Position numbers and translations under genes: made by a program. Shown here piece by piece: positions 15,099 to 23,340 of a stretch of 25,115 bases of DNA; within the stretch, counting starts at the first letter, position 1, and each line of letters starts with the position of its first letter. The notes below the pieces were generated by a model. It did not search any database. It saw only the letters and a program-made list of their open reading frames with translations, and was not told the DNA's origin. This DNA is from JACQHM01 sp964535215 (GTDB taxonomy: Bacteria; Methylomirabilota; Methylomirabilia; Methylomirabilales; JACQHM01): assembly GCA_964535215.1 (NCBI GenBank), contig CAZHST010000043.1, forward strand, positions 1-25,115, in the 5' to 3' direction.

Positions 15099-15716
15099 AT
15101 GGAAGGGCGGCAGCCGGTGACGGTCGAGCTGATCCGCCGGGCTCAGGGTGGAGATCAGGAGGCCCTGAACCAGCTTCTGGCCCGGTATCAGCCGCGGATC
15201 CTGGCCATCGTGCGAGTGCGATTGGGGTCTGCCCTCCGGGCCAAAGTGGAATCACAGGACCTTCTCACCGAGGTCATGGCGGCGATCTGGCAGCATCTCA
15301 GCCGCTTCGACGTGGAGCGGGAGGGAGCCTTCATCGGCTGGGTGAGCCGCCTGGTGGAGAATCGGATCCGGGATCAGGCCCGCTATTGGAACGCGAAGAA
15401 GCGCCACGGCCGGGAGGTCCCGCTGGGGCAAGAAGGAGCTGACAGAGAGGGGCCTGAGATCCCGGCGCCGGATCCCACCTCCACCCAGGAACTCCTCCGA
15501 CAACAGCGGTGGGAGCTGATGGAGCAGGCCCTGGATCGGCTCCCCACTAAGTACCGAGAGGTGCTCCTCCAGCGGGAGCTGGAAGACCTGACCTTTCGGG
15601 AGATCGGCGACCGGATGGACCTAAGCGAGGATGCGGTCAGGATGCTGCACAAGCGAGCGTGGAAGGCGCTGATCGACGTCGTGAAAGAGCAGGTGCGAGG
15701 GGAACCCCATGGCTGA
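15099..15716 (+). CDS. ECF-type sigma-70 family RNA polymerase sigma factor
   Basis: 205 residues. Region 2 is at about 9-97 (IRRAQGGDQEALNQLLARYQ, SQDLLTEVMAAIWQHLSRFD, GWVSRLVENRIRDQAR) and region 4 at about 135-195 (ALDRLPTKYREVLLQRELE, TFREIGDRMDLSEDAVRML). There is no region 3, which defines the ECF group. GGGGG precedes the ATG, and a GTG at 15117 is a possible alternative start. The stop overlaps the kinase start by 8 bases. ECF sigma factors coupled to Ser/Thr kinases are well known in Planctomycetes and some other phyla, where the kinase is thought to control the sigma factor instead of a classical anti-sigma. Confidence 0.9.
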   Translation: MEGRQPVTVELIRRAQGGDQEALNQLLARYQPRILAIVRVRLGSALRAKVESQDLLTEVMAAIWQHLSRFDVEREGAFIGWVSRLVENRIRDQARYWNAKKRHGREVPLGQEGADREGPEIPAPDPTSTQELLRQQRWELMEQALDRLPTKYREVLLQRELEDLTFREIGDRMDLSEDAVRMLHKRAWKALIDVVKEQVRGEPHG

Positions 15717-17440
15717 GGGGGAGTTGTCGAGCCCTCAGGATCGGTCCCAGGAGGCAGCCGAGGGACTCTTCGAGCGGTGGCTGGATCAATGGCTGGATGG
15801 CGAGGGAGAAGCCCCGGAGGCCTTCCTCGCTCGACATCCAGAGTTTGCCTCCCAGGTTAAGGGCTTCCTCGCCGCCCGGCAGGCGTTCCAGGCGATCCGG
15901 GCCGGAGGGGAGCCTGCTGAAGCATCCCGGCTCGAACCGGGCCAGCGGCTCGGGGAGGACTATGAGCTCCTCACGGAGCTCGGACGGGGCGGGATGGGGG
16001 TCGTCTGGCTGGCCCGCCAGCGGTCGCTGAACCGGCTCGTGGCCCTCAAGTGCCTCCCCCTCGGGCTGGCCGCCTTCGCCCGATCGAACGACCGGTTCAT
16101 CCGGGAGGCCCAGGCGATCGCGCAGCTCCGCCACTCCGGGATTGTAACTGTCTATGCGCTGGAGCTCGAGCCGGCACGTGGCGGTCCCTACCTGGCTATG
16201 GAGTACGTCCCCGGCGTCCCCCTGGATCGGCTCCTGGCCGCCCTCCAGGGCCGTTCGCCTCAGAGGCTGACAGAGGAGGACCTGTATATGTGGTCCAGTG
16301 CCTTCCCCGGTGCCCGGAACCGACGATGGGACCGGAAGGCCTCAAGCGACTCTGGACAGGAGGCTACACAGGCTTTTGCTGCCGTGTCGTGGCGGAGGTG
16401 GCCGAGGCCCTGGCCTACGCCCATGAGCAGGGGGTCATCCATCGGGATGTGAAGCCCTCCAACCTCCTCCTGGGGCTCGATGGGCGGCCCCGCCTCCTCG
16501 ATTTCGGCCTGGTCCGGTTGGTGGAGGGGCAGGCTCTGACGCTCAGCGGGGAGCTCCTGGGCACCCCGGCGTACATGGCCCCGGAGCAACTCGACAGCCA
16601 CCGAGGGGCGCTGCCCCCCCAGACCGACATATACGCCCTGGGCCTGGTGCTCTACGAGCTGGTGACGCTCCGACGGGCCTTTCCTGGTGAGAGTCCGGCG
16701 GAGCTCTTCAGGCAGATCACCTCCAAGGATCCGATCCCGCCCCGCCGCCTCCACCCGGCGCTCCACCGCGATCTGGAGGCGATCCTCCTGAAGGCGATCG
16801 AGAAGGAACCGGCCCGGCGGTATCCCTCCGCGGCCGCCTTCGCCGAGGACCTCCACCGCTTCCTCGCCTACCAGCCGGTGATGGCAAAGCCTATCGGTCC
16901 GGTCGGCCGTCTGCTCCGGCGGGTCCGTCGGCACCCCGGCATGACTCTTCTCTTAGCGCTCCTGCTCCTGACCACCGGTGGATGGGGATCTCCTTCGACC
17001 AGCTGGGGGAACCGGAGACAGCGGTGCGGTACCTGGAGCAGGCCCTCGCCCTGGAGCCCACCAACCCGACCGCCCTCAGCGCCCTGGCCGATATCCGGGC
17101 CGATCAGGAGCGGCTGGAGGAAGCGGTGGTCCTCTACCAGCGGGCCCTGCGCGTCGTGCCGAGCGATACCTACACCTGGATCAACCTCGGCGACACCCTG
17201 GCCCGGCAGCAACGTCCAGGTGGCGACGTGGTCCGGGCGCTCCGGCGCCAGGGGTTCACGGAGGAGGAGCTGCCGAAGGCCCTCTTCTACCTGGGCCGGG
17301 CCTATGCGGACCAGCGGCAGGTCCGCCGGGCCTGTCGGGTGTGGCTCCAGGCCCGTACCTTCCACCTGCCGGACTGGAAGCTCCGGGTGGCCCTGGCCCG
17401 GGAGCTGGAGAAGCAGGCCTGTGAAGCGGGAACCCGCTGA
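15709..17440 (+). pseudogene. PknB-type Ser/Thr protein kinase with TM segment and TPR tail, two apparent frameshifts
   Basis: ATG 15709 overlaps the sigma stop. The first frame (to about 16280) contains an N-terminal helical region, the glycine loop GRGGMGVVW (92-100), VALK (Lys114) and MEYVPGVPLDRLL. The frame then changes, and the second frame carries ALAYAHEQGVIHRDVKPSN, DFGLVRL, GTPAYMAPEQ, the C-lobe to about 16860 and a membrane segment MTLLLALLLLTTGG (about 16940-16980). A second change at about 16970-16985 leads to the third frame, with TPR-like repeats (LGEPETAVRYLEQALALEP, QERLEEAVVLYQRALRVVP, then INLGDTL and LFYLGRAYADQ) and the stop at 17440. All catalytic motifs exist but no single frame holds them. 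The distance from membrane segment to TPR is unusually short, so a deletion may accompany the second shift. Confidence 0.8.
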
Positions 17441-17455
17441 GTCACACACCACTCA

Positions 17456-17481
17456 AGGGAGACCAGCTCCGGTGGCTCCCT
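17456..17481. terminator. Hairpin between convergent genes
   Basis: AGGGAG-A-CCA pairs with TGG-CTCCCT around a short GC loop, giving nine pairs with one bulge. It lies between the kinase stop (17440, plus) and the nuclease stop (17526, minus). No T tract follows, so this is a tentative bidirectional terminator. Confidence 0.35.
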
Positions 17482-17525
17482 GACTAGCTTCCCGGTGCCT
17501 CGTCCTGACCTTTGTCCGCTGCCTG

Positions 17526-18011
17526 TCACTGCCGCCTCCGCCGCCGAAACTCCTGGGGTGTCTCTTTCAATCCCCCTATCGGGCTCCAGATCCCCACACC
17601 CTTCTCCCTGGCTTCAACCTGGGCCTGCCGGAACTCCTCGACATGCTTGATATTGGGCGGAACAGTGTAGAGCAGGGCATGCCCTGACCGGATCAGCTCC
17701 AAGTTGACGAACGTGCCATCCACGAAGACATAGGCCAGCAACCGGCCATATTTATCCCGTTCCTGCACATCCAGCTCCAGCCGCACCATTTTCCCCAGCA
17801 CGAGGGACTCGGTGAAGGCCTTCGCTCTCGGCCCCCACGGCTTCTGGGCCTTTTCCGGCGCATCGACGCCGATCAGCCGGACCCGCTCCTTCTGCTCCTG
17901 AAGCTCGACGACGATCGTGTCCCCATCGCTCATATGGACCACCCGGCCTTCGAGCCCTTGGGCCGGCCGTTGGCAGCCAGCGAGGAGGAAGCCGATGAGG
18001 AGGCCGACAAG
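17526..18011 (-). CDS. Thermonuclease (SNase) family lipoprotein, no usable start codon in frame
   Basis: SNase fold: SDGDTIVVEL, RVRLIGVDAPE and ERDKYGRLLAYVFVDG contain the equivalents of the Asp21, Arg35, Asp40, Glu43 and Arg87 catalytic set, followed by NLELIRSGHALLY and AREKGVGIW. It hydrolyses DNA/RNA with calcium. The annotated-style start would be GTG 17942 or ATG 17933, but the same frame upstream reads LLIGFLLAGCQRPAQGLEG, a classic lipobox with the lipidated Cys at 17975-17973. No ATG, GTG or TTG occurs in that frame upstream; an AAGGAGAGG lies near 18030. Either an indel has moved the start out of frame or a rare start codon is used. It is probably an outer- or inner-membrane-anchored nuclease if expressed. 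The 18011 end is approximate. Confidence 0.8.
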   Translation of the reverse strand, partial: LVGLLIGFLLAGCQRPAQGLEGRVVHMSDGDTIVVELQEQKERVRLIGVDAPEKAQKPWGPRAKAFTESLVLGKMVRLELDVQERDKYGRLLAYVFVDGTFVNLELIRSGHALLYTVPPNIKHVEEFRQAQVEAREKGVGIWSPIGGLKETPQEFRRRRRQ

Positions 18012-18047
18012 CGGGGAACCTCTCCTTCGGCAGCCGACCGGAGAGGC

Positions 18048-18075
18048 TTGACAAGGGCTTCTTGTGTGGTATCCT
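18048..18075 (+). promoter_or_regulatory. Sigma70-type promoter of the toxin-antitoxin pair
   Basis: TTGACA (18048-18053), a 16-base spacer and TATCCT (18070-18075), 35 bases before the antitoxin ATG. Downstream, two GGATAAGAC/GGTAAGAC-like direct repeats (from about 18078 and 18099) could be RHH operator half-sites, which is inference. AAAGG nine bases before the ATG is the ribosome site. Confidence 0.5.
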
Positions 18076-18109
18076 TTGGATAAGACTTAGTGTGAAAAGG
18101 TAAGACACA

Positions 18110-18349
18110 ATGCCGCGAACGACGAAAACATGGACGATCTCCCTCCCACCCAAGCTGGTGAAGGAAGCCGAGCAGGTGGCCAAGGAAGAGAACCGAACCA
18201 GGAGCGAGCTGGTTCGGGAGGCCCTGCGTCGCTATCTCGAGGAACGGCGGTGGCGGAAGCTCCAGCGGGCGAGCGCCGGGAAAGCCAGGGCCCTGGGGAT
18301 CACGACCGAGGACGATGTCGATCGCCTGATCCATGACCTTCGCCGATGA
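18110..18349 (+). CDS. Ribbon-helix-helix (CopG/MetJ-type) antitoxin
   Basis: 79 residues. The N-terminal strand KTWTISLPPKLVKEAEQVA and helix RTRSELVREALRRYLEER are a textbook RHH DNA-binding domain (about 5-45). The basic C-terminal tail, with GITTEDDVDRLI, would contact the toxin. The stop overlaps the toxin ATG (ATGA), the usual arrangement in type II TA modules, where the antitoxin-toxin complex represses its own promoter. Confidence 0.88.
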   Translation: MPRTTKTWTISLPPKLVKEAEQVAKEENRTRSELVREALRRYLEERRWRKLQRASAGKARALGITTEDDVDRLIHDLRR

Positions 18350-18786
18350 GAGGGCCTCGACTCAGGGTCGTCCTGGACACCAATGTGCTCCTTTCGGCGC
18401 TCCTCTTTCCTGGCGGCCCTCCTGATCAGGTGTTCGGTCACGTCCGAAGACAGGCGCTTGACCTCTACCTCTCCCCGTTTATCCTCGATGAATTCCGTCG
18501 GGTCCTTCTGATCAAATTCCAGCATAGCGAACGCGAGGCCAAGGCCCGGGTAGCCTACCTCCTCCAGTTCGCCCACATGGTGGAGCCTCAGGAGCGACTG
18601 AGCGTGATCACGGCAAAAGAGGACGATAATCGGATCCTGGAGTGTGCTGTGGCAGCCCAAGCCGACTACCTAGTGACGGGAGACAAAGCCCACCTGCTGC
18701 CTTTGAAGCGCTTTCGAGGGATCGAGATCGTCAGCCCAGGGGAATTCCTGCGTCTCTTCGAGCGTAGCCGATGCTCAGGCCCATAG
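18346..18786 (+). CDS. PIN-domain toxin (VapC-like ribonuclease)
   Basis: 146 residues. PIN motifs are LRVVLDTNVLLSALL (first catalytic Asp), SPFILDEFRRVLL (Glu), and ILECAVAAQADYLVTGDKAH (late acidic residues). This matches the 'putative toxin-antitoxin system toxin component, PIN family' group, metal-dependent endoribonucleases that inhibit translation. It overlaps the RHH gene by four bases. The full set of acidic residues suggests it is active. The pair sits next to tRNA-Lys at the edge of the accessory segment. Confidence 0.88.
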   Translation: MRGPRLRVVLDTNVLLSALLFPGGPPDQVFGHVRRQALDLYLSPFILDEFRRVLLIKFQHSEREAKARVAYLLQFAHMVEPQERLSVITAKEDDNRILECAVAAQADYLVTGDKAHLLPLKRFRGIEIVSPGEFLRLFERSRCSGP

Positions 18787-18907
18787 GTAGTGGACGAGGC
18801 GGCTAGGCTGCAGCGGAGCAGGCCTTAAGAGAAATGGTGGGATCAGCTCAGGGAAGAGATTGTCAGCCTCGATTCAGGACTTGGCAGAGCTTAGCTCAGG
18901 GGAGTCC

Positions 18908-18967
18908 GTCTGCACAACTGTCTGCAGTTTCCTACAAAAATTCCTGTTGTCTGCACTAGGTCTGCAG
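18908..18967. repeat. Four GTCTGCAS repeats in two pairs
   Basis: GTCTGCAC/GTCTGCAG pairs occur at 18908-18915 with 18920-18927, and at 18949-18956 with 18960-18967. Each pair has its two members in the same order, 11-12 bases apart start to start, and the pairs are 41 bases apart. They fall in the 223-base intergenic stretch between the PIN gene and tRNA-Lys, which otherwise shows no gene. Confidence 0.5.
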
Positions 18968-19009
18968 TGCTTAAATGTGCAGGTGGTATGAGCTAAGTTC
19001 TTGAAAACA

Positions 19010-19085
19010 TGGTGACCCGGGGAGGACTCGAACCTCCGACTCCCTGCTTAAAAGGCAGGAGCTCTGCCAACTGAGCTACCGGGTC
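19010..19085 (-). tRNA. tRNA-Lys (anticodon TTT)
   Basis: 76 bases including encoded CCA (TGG at 19010-19012 on the plus strand). The acceptor stem GACCCGG pairs with CCGGGTC, the D-arm is GCTCAGTTGGCAGAGC, the anticodon stem CCTGC/GCAGG encloses the loop CTTTTAA, and the T-arm is GGAGGTTCGAGTCCTCC. The UUU anticodon reads AAA/AAG. It lies 85 bases downstream of purA on the same strand and may be processed from the operon transcript. Its 3' end faces the accessory region. Confidence 0.97.
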
Positions 19086-19170
19086 ATTGGAAACAGTGAT
19101 CAGCGGCCGGTGGCTAGTCCGGACGATGGGTGCTCGATTGATCCCTCCTCACTGGTCACCGAAGACTCCC

Positions 19171-20478
19171 TTAGGCGATGAGGCCCCATTCTTTGAAGGA
19201 TGCTGTCTTTCGGAGGATTGTTTGATCCCGTCTTGGTCCCGTAGAGATCAGGGAGATGTCTACCCCCAAAAGTGACTCCAGGGCCTCGACGTAGTCCCGA
19301 CACCGCCGGGGGAGCTTCTCCTCATCGAGGAGGCCTTGGGTGCTCTCCTTCCAGCCAGGGAATTCCTCATAGATCGGTTCACACTCCTTGAGGAGGTGTG
19401 TCTCGTTAGGGAACTCTGTGAGGATCTCTCCACGACAACGGTACCCGGTGCAGACGGAGATCGTTTCGCACTCGTCCAAGACATCCAGCTTCATCAGGGC
19501 GAGGGTGGAGAGACCGTTCACCCGGACGGCATAGCGGACTGCCACCGCATCGAACCAGCCGCAGCGACGGGGTCTTCCGGTCGTGGCGCCGAACTCCTGG
19601 CCTCTTGCGCGGAGGTACTCTCCCATCCTGTCCTTTAGCTCGGTGGGGAAGGGACCCTCGCCCACCCGGGTCGTGTACGCCTTGGCCACCCCCAGGATGC
19701 CGTCAATCCTTGTGGGGCTCACGCCGGTGCCGGTGCAGGCCCCCCCGGCCGTTGCGCTAGAGGAGGTGACATAGGGATACGTCCCCAGGTCAATGTCAAG
19801 AAGGGTCCCTTGGGCTCCCTCGAAGAGAAGGCTTTTTCGATCCCGGATCAGTTGATCAACCACCAGGGAGCTGTCCACGAGGAACCCCTGGATCCGTTCG
19901 AAGCATCGAAGATGCTCCTGGTAGATGGTTTCGGCGTCCAGGGAGGCCAGGGCGGCGTCGTTCGGGTACTGGGATCGCTTCTCATGGAGGTTCATGAGGA
20001 GCTTTTCCTTGAAAAGGGTCGGGTCCGAGAGGTCGCCGATCCGGATCCCGATCCTCGCCATCTTGTCCACGTAGGCCGGGCCGATCCCCCTCCCCGTCGT
20101 CCCCAGCCTGAACGATCGCTTCCGATCCTGCTCCTGGTCCAGGATCTTATGGTATGGCATGACGAGGTGGGCATTCTTGCTGATGAAGAAGTGCTCCTCG
20201 AATCTGATGTTCAGCTTCAGGAGCTGATCCATCTCCTGAATCAGGGCGGGGAGGTCGATTACCACCCCATTTCCCAGGATGCAGGTCTTCCCCTTCCGAA
20301 GGATCCCGGAAGGGACGAGGTGAAGGATGATCTTCTCCTCGCCGACCACCACCGTGTGCCCGGCGTTGGTCCCTCCCTGGTACCGGGCCACGGCATCGAA
20401 GGACTCACTCAGGAGGTCGACCACCTTCCCCTTCCCCTCGTCACCCCACTGGGTACCGACAACGATCACATTGGCCAT
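19171..20478 (-). CDS. purA: Adenylosuccinate synthetase
   Basis: 435 residues from ATG 20478 (MANVIVVGTQWGDEGKGK); the open frame upstream is the hisZ region in another frame. It converts IMP, aspartate and GTP to adenylosuccinate, the first committed step to AMP. Signatures are GDEGKGK (GTP/Mg loop with catalytic Asp), NAGHTVV (catalytic His), TGRGIGPAYVDK, EGAQGTLLDIDLGTYPYVT and GRPRRCGWFDA. Length and motifs are normal for the family. The ATG overlaps the end of hisZ by 13 bases, with GAAAGG upstream as a modest ribosome site. Confidence 0.97.
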   Translation of the reverse strand: MANVIVVGTQWGDEGKGKVVDLLSESFDAVARYQGGTNAGHTVVVGEEKIILHLVPSGILRKGKTCILGNGVVIDLPALIQEMDQLLKLNIRFEEHFFISKNAHLVMPYHKILDQEQDRKRSFRLGTTGRGIGPAYVDKMARIGIRIGDLSDPTLFKEKLLMNLHEKRSQYPNDAALASLDAETIYQEHLRCFERIQGFLVDSSLVVDQLIRDRKSLLFEGAQGTLLDIDLGTYPYVTSSSATAGGACTGTGVSPTRIDGILGVAKAYTTRVGEGPFPTELKDRMGEYLRARGQEFGATTGRPRRCGWFDAVAVRYAVRVNGLSTLALMKLDVLDECETISVCTGYRCRGEILTEFPNETHLLKECEPIYEEFPGWKESTQGLLDEEKLPRRCRDYVEALESLLGVDISLISTGPRRDQTILRKTASFKEWGLIA

Positions 20479-21755
20479 CGGAGCCTTTCGCTCTCTATCC
20501 CGTGGCAGAACCCCTCCACGGGGTAGACCTCTTCTTTCCCAGAGGCAACCTCCCGGACGATCAGCTCTTCCGGGCCAACACCGTCTCCCCCCAGGATAAT
20601 GGCCCACCGGATCCGCTCGGCCTCGGCGTATCGTAGGGAACCGTCCAGGTCCCGTTGGATGATGTCCCGGGCCACCGAATAGCCCCGCCCCCGCAGCAGG
20701 CGGGCGATCCGAAGGGCCCGGCGTTTGTCGGGGTTGAAGTCAATGATCAGAAAGTTCGGGCCCTTCAGCTCGGGGACGATCCCTTCGGCCTCCATGGCCA
20801 GGAGGAGCTTCTCCAGCTCGAAGGCAAAGCCCGTCGCCGGACAGGGGTAGCCAAAGGTCCCGATCAGTTGATCATACCGGCCTCCTCCTGCCAGCTGATA
20901 CCCTAGGCCCCTGCTAAAGACCCCGAAGACCACCCCTGTATAGTAATCCAGGGCGTGGACTTCCCCCAGGTCCACGATGATCCGTTCCAGGAGGCCGTAG
21001 GTTTCCAAGATCTCCAGCACCTGCTGGAGGTTTTCCAGGGCTTCTTGGGAGCGGTGGTTTCCGATCAGCTTCGCCGCCCTTTCCAGAACCTCCTTTCCGC
21101 CGTAGAGGGAGGGAAGCTGGAGGAGGACCTCCTTGGTGGCCTCCGGTACCCGGAGCTTTTGCAGGCACAACTCCAGTTCTAAGGCATCCTTCCGGCGGAG
21201 GGCCGAGATCACCTGCCGCTTTCCATCCCGATCGGGGAGCTCATCCAGAAGTCCCCTTAGGAATTCCACTTGCCCGACATCAATCTGGAAGTGACCGAGG
21301 CCGACGGCCTGGCAGCCCTCCATGGCCATGGCGATCATCTCCGCATCGGCCTCGGGACGATCCAAGCCGATCAGCTCCACCCCGAGCTGAACGAACTCCC
21401 GCTGCCTCCCCGCATGAGGCTCCTCGTACCGGAAGATGCTCCCCGCATAAGCCAGCCTTAACGGGAGCGGGCGATGGCGCAAGGTCGTCGCCACCATCCG
21501 GGCGATCTGGGGCGTGAGGTCGTAGCGGAGGGCGAGGAGGTGTCCGGTCTGCCGGTCAATGAACTTGAAGACCCGATCCCCCTCCTCATCCTCCCCATTC
21601 TTGGTGAAAACCTCTAAGTACTCGAAGGTTGGGGTGATCACCTCCCGGAAGCCCCAGCGCTTGAAGACGGCGAGGATCCTCTCCTCAACCGCCCGCCTTC
21701 GCTCGGCCTCTTCGGGAGGGTAAACCCGTACCCCTTTCGGAATCTCCGTCCTCAT
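20466..21755 (-). CDS. hisZ: ATP phosphoribosyltransferase regulatory subunit
   Basis: 429 residues with a class II (HisRS-like) catalytic fold: LALRYDLTPQIARMVA, AGSIFRYEEPHAGRQREFVQLGVELIG, and HALDYYTGVVFGVF, where true HisRS has an Arg-Gly-Leu-Asp histidine-binding motif. Loss of that motif and the LTPQIAR form point to HisZ, which partners short HisG in the first step of histidine synthesis, and not to the tRNA ligase. The C-terminal part (NFLIIDFNPDKRRALRIARL onward) resembles the anticodon-binding fold kept in many HisZ. ATG 21755 lies 6 bases after the serA stop. The hisZ-purA order is common in several bacterial groups. Confidence 0.85.
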   Translation of the reverse strand: MRTEIPKGVRVYPPEEAERRRAVEERILAVFKRWGFREVITPTFEYLEVFTKNGEDEEGDRVFKFIDRQTGHLLALRYDLTPQIARMVATTLRHRPLPLRLAYAGSIFRYEEPHAGRQREFVQLGVELIGLDRPEADAEMIAMAMEGCQAVGLGHFQIDVGQVEFLRGLLDELPDRDGKRQVISALRRKDALELELCLQKLRVPEATKEVLLQLPSLYGGKEVLERAAKLIGNHRSQEALENLQQVLEILETYGLLERIIVDLGEVHALDYYTGVVFGVFSRGLGYQLAGGGRYDQLIGTFGYPCPATGFAFELEKLLLAMEAEGIVPELKGPNFLIIDFNPDKRRALRIARLLRGRGYSVARDIIQRDLDGSLRYAEAERIRWAIILGGDGVGPEELIVREVASGKEEVYPVEGFCHGIESERLRWPM

Positions 21756-21761
21756 CTGCCT

Positions 21762-23336
21762 TCAGACTTTGACCAGTTTGGCATAGACCAGGTTCGGCAT
21801 CTTCCGGATCTCCTCCAGGACGGGGAGGGGGATCGGGGCATCCACATTCAAGACCGAGACGGCCCGCCCCCCTGGACGCTCCCGGCCTAAGTGCATCCCG
21901 GCGATGTTCACCTGGTTCTGGCCAAGGAGGGTGCCGATCCGCCCGATAACCCCTGGGACATCCAGGTTGGAGAAGACAAGGAGATAGCCTTCGGGGACGG
22001 CCTCTAAGGGAAACTCGTCAATCCGGACCACGCGGGGTTCCCTCCGGCCAAAGAGGGTTCCGGCAACCTCGCTCACCCCCCTGTCGGTCCTGATCCTGAC
22101 GGTGATCAGGCTGGCGTAGTCGGCCTCCTCCGTGGACTTCGTCTCCACCACCCGGATCCCTCGGGTTCTCGCTAGGGGAAGGGCGTTCACGTAGTTCACG
22201 TCCTCCCAGATCGGGTCCATGACCCCTTTCACAACGGCCACCGTCAGGGGCTTCAGATCGTAGTTGGCGATCTCGCCCCGGTAGTCAATCCTGATTTCCT
22301 CCATCCGTCCTTCGGAGAGCTGCGACTCAAGCCTTCCCAGCTTCTCCGCCAGGATAAGGTACGGCTGCAGTTTCTTCAAAAGCTCTGGCTCGATGGAGGG
22401 GGCGTTCACGGCGTTCCGGAGGATCCCCCGCAGAAGGTAATCAACAATTTGAGTTGCAATCTCCGTCGAGACGCTCTCCCTGGCCTCCTGGCTCGTCCCA
22501 CCTAGATGGGGGGTGCCGATGAAGTTCTCCAGCTCGAAGAGGGGGCTCCAGGTGCAAGGTTCCTTCTCGAAGACGTCCAAGGCCGCCCCGGCGACCTTCC
22601 CGCTCTTCAGGGCCTCGTAGAGGGCTTCCTCGTCCACGATGCCGCCCCTGGCACAGTTGATGATCCGGACCCCATCCTTCATCTGGGCAATCGTCTCCCG
22701 GTCAATCAAGTGGGTCGTCTCGGGGGTCAAGGGGGTGTGGATCGTGATGAAGTCGGATCGACGGTAGAGGTCAGGGAGGTCGGTCAGCTCAACCCCTAAG
22801 GCGGCAGCGGCTTCCTGGGAGATAAACGGGTCATAGGCGATGACCCGCATGAGCAGGCCCTTTGCCCGCTTTGCCACCTCCGTCCCGATCCGGCCGAGCC
22901 CAATGATCCCCAGGGTTTTCCCGGCCACCTCAACGCTCACGAACTTGTCCTTGGCCCATCGGCCGGCCTTCAACGAGGCACTGGCCTGGGGGATGTTCTT
23001 GGCCAAGGCGAGGAGCAGGGAGAGGGTGTGTTCGGCGGTGGTGACGGTGTTCCCGCCAGGGGTGTTCATTACCACGATCCCCTTCGCGGTGGCTGCCTCC
23101 AGGTCGATGTTGTCCACCCCGACTCCCGGCCGGCCAATGACTTTCAAGCGCCTTGCCATTTGGAGGGCCTCGGCCGTCACCTTGGTCGAGCTTCTCACGA
23201 TGAGGGCGTCATAGTCGGTGATAAGGCTCTTCAGCACCTCCGGGGAAGGCTTCTCCTTGATTGAGACCTCGAACCCGGCCTCTTGAAGGATCTGGAGCCC
23301 CCGGGGTGAAAGATGATCGGTCACAAGGACGCGCAT
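21762..23336 (-). CDS. serA: D-3-phosphoglycerate dehydrogenase (type 1, with ASB and ACT domains)
   Basis: 524 residues. It oxidises 3-phosphoglycerate with NAD, the first step of serine synthesis. The NAD-binding domain shows GLGRIGTEVAKRAKG, the catalytic Arg is in INCARGGIVDE, the Glu is in DVFEKEP and the His is in TPHLGG. An intervening ASB-type domain (about 320-440) precedes the C-terminal ACT domain (YLLVFSNLDVPGVIGRIGTL, NQVNIAGMHLGR), which can give serine feedback. The helix after the catalytic His reads TSQEARESVS where most relatives have STxEAQ. The gene begins 4 bases after the aminotransferase stop. Confidence 0.95.
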   Translation of the reverse strand: MRVLVTDHLSPRGLQILQEAGFEVSIKEKPSPEVLKSLITDYDALIVRSSTKVTAEALQMARRLKVIGRPGVGVDNIDLEAATAKGIVVMNTPGGNTVTTAEHTLSLLLALAKNIPQASASLKAGRWAKDKFVSVEVAGKTLGIIGLGRIGTEVAKRAKGLLMRVIAYDPFISQEAAAALGVELTDLPDLYRRSDFITIHTPLTPETTHLIDRETIAQMKDGVRIINCARGGIVDEEALYEALKSGKVAGAALDVFEKEPCTWSPLFELENFIGTPHLGGTSQEARESVSTEIATQIVDYLLRGILRNAVNAPSIEPELLKKLQPYLILAEKLGRLESQLSEGRMEEIRIDYRGEIANYDLKPLTVAVVKGVMDPIWEDVNYVNALPLARTRGIRVVETKSTEEADYASLITVRIRTDRGVSEVAGTLFGRREPRVVRIDEFPLEAVPEGYLLVFSNLDVPGVIGRIGTLLGQNQVNIAGMHLGRERPGGRAVSVLNVDAPIPLPVLEEIRKMPNLVYAKLVKV

Positions 23337-23340
23337 GGGA

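Noticed and set aside
15709..17440. Three separate genes for the kinase region
   Set aside because: The catalytic motifs and TPRs follow in exact family order across the three frames, which fits one frameshifted gene better.
20466..21755. Histidyl-tRNA synthetase (hisS)
   Set aside because: The histidine-binding RGLDYYT motif is not kept (HALDYYT) and the gene sits next to purA; HisZ fits better.
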